This document shows, in pieces, positions 5,290 through 5,334 of a stretch of 5,334 nt of DNA. The translations under genes were made by a program, and so were the position numbers. How positions within the stretch are numbered: position 1 is the stretch's first letter; the number at the start of each line of letters is the position of its first letter. The notes below the pieces were generated by a model. The model did not search any database and was not told where the DNA came from. It worked only from the letters and a program-made list of their open reading frames with translations. Where the stretch lies: NCBI GenBank assembly GCA_003149835.1, contig QAMX01000012.1:1-5334 (forward strand). Reading direction: 5' to 3'. This DNA comes from Clostridiales bacterium. GTDB lineage: Bacteria > Bacillota > Clostridia > Oscillospirales > QAMX01.

Positions 5290-5334
5290 GTCAAAAATCT
5301 TCGATTTTTGACACCTCCCTCATCAGAGGGAGGC
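5290..5334. repeat. Double-hairpin intergenic repeat, running to the right edge
   Basis: Two perfect hairpins lie side by side. The first is GTCAAAAATC (5290-5299), TTC, GATTTTTGAC (5303-5312): 10 bp. The second is CCTCCCTC (5314-5321), ATCA, GAGGGAGG (5326-5333): 8 bp. The preceding CTCCCTCCG (5282-5290) repeats part of the second stem's left arm. The element may continue past the window. I recall similar CTCCCTC...GTCAAAAATC repeats scattered in Oscillospirales genomes, which fits a MITE or REP-like family; this is unverified memory. No coding sequence is seen here. Confidence 0.65.

Overview
The window holds three genes, all on the minus strand, each with its own recognisable promoter. Reading in the direction of transcription (high to low coordinates), they encode a secreted S-layer homology (SLH) protein at 5126-3081, an AAA+/DUF4143 ATPase at 2630-1311, and the first 332 codons of a PutP-type sodium/proline symporter from 996 off the left edge. 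AGGAGG-type ribosome sites, near-consensus -35/-10 promoters with 17-bp spacers, three SLH repeats and a GC-rich genome point to a Gram-positive bacterium of the Clostridia, probably a gut Oscillospirales-like lineage. This taxonomic placement is an inference; the window contains no rRNA or marker gene.

Layout from left to right. 1-996: symporter N-terminal part. 997-1200: its leader, its promoter (TTGACA/TATCAT), a purine-rich low-complexity tract, and a modest terminator for the gene to the right. 1201-1314: a candidate 37-codon ORF overlapping the ATPase stop codon by ATGA, on top of a 63-nt composite hairpin. 1311-2630: ATPase, noticeably AT-richer than both neighbours. 2631-3080: a gene-free 450-base stretch with the ATPase promoter, a 40-nt hairpin, a pair of inverted 22-nt hairpin repeats, and the strong SLH-gene terminator. 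3081-5126: SLH protein. 5127-5334: its leader with a small stem-loop, its promoter, and a double-hairpin repeat running to the right edge.

Nothing suggests the three products act together. The SLH protein is probably a cell-surface or S-layer component, cysteine-free and written with strongly biased codons. The symporter would import proline or a similar solute with Na+. The ATPase belongs to a widespread family of unknown function and looks like an accessory gene inserted between housekeeping-type genes. I did not find an obvious new multi-gene system. The most interesting signals are non-coding: two inverted hairpin copies with a compensatory base-pair swap, the composite hairpin after the ATPase stop, and the double-hairpin repeat at the right edge.
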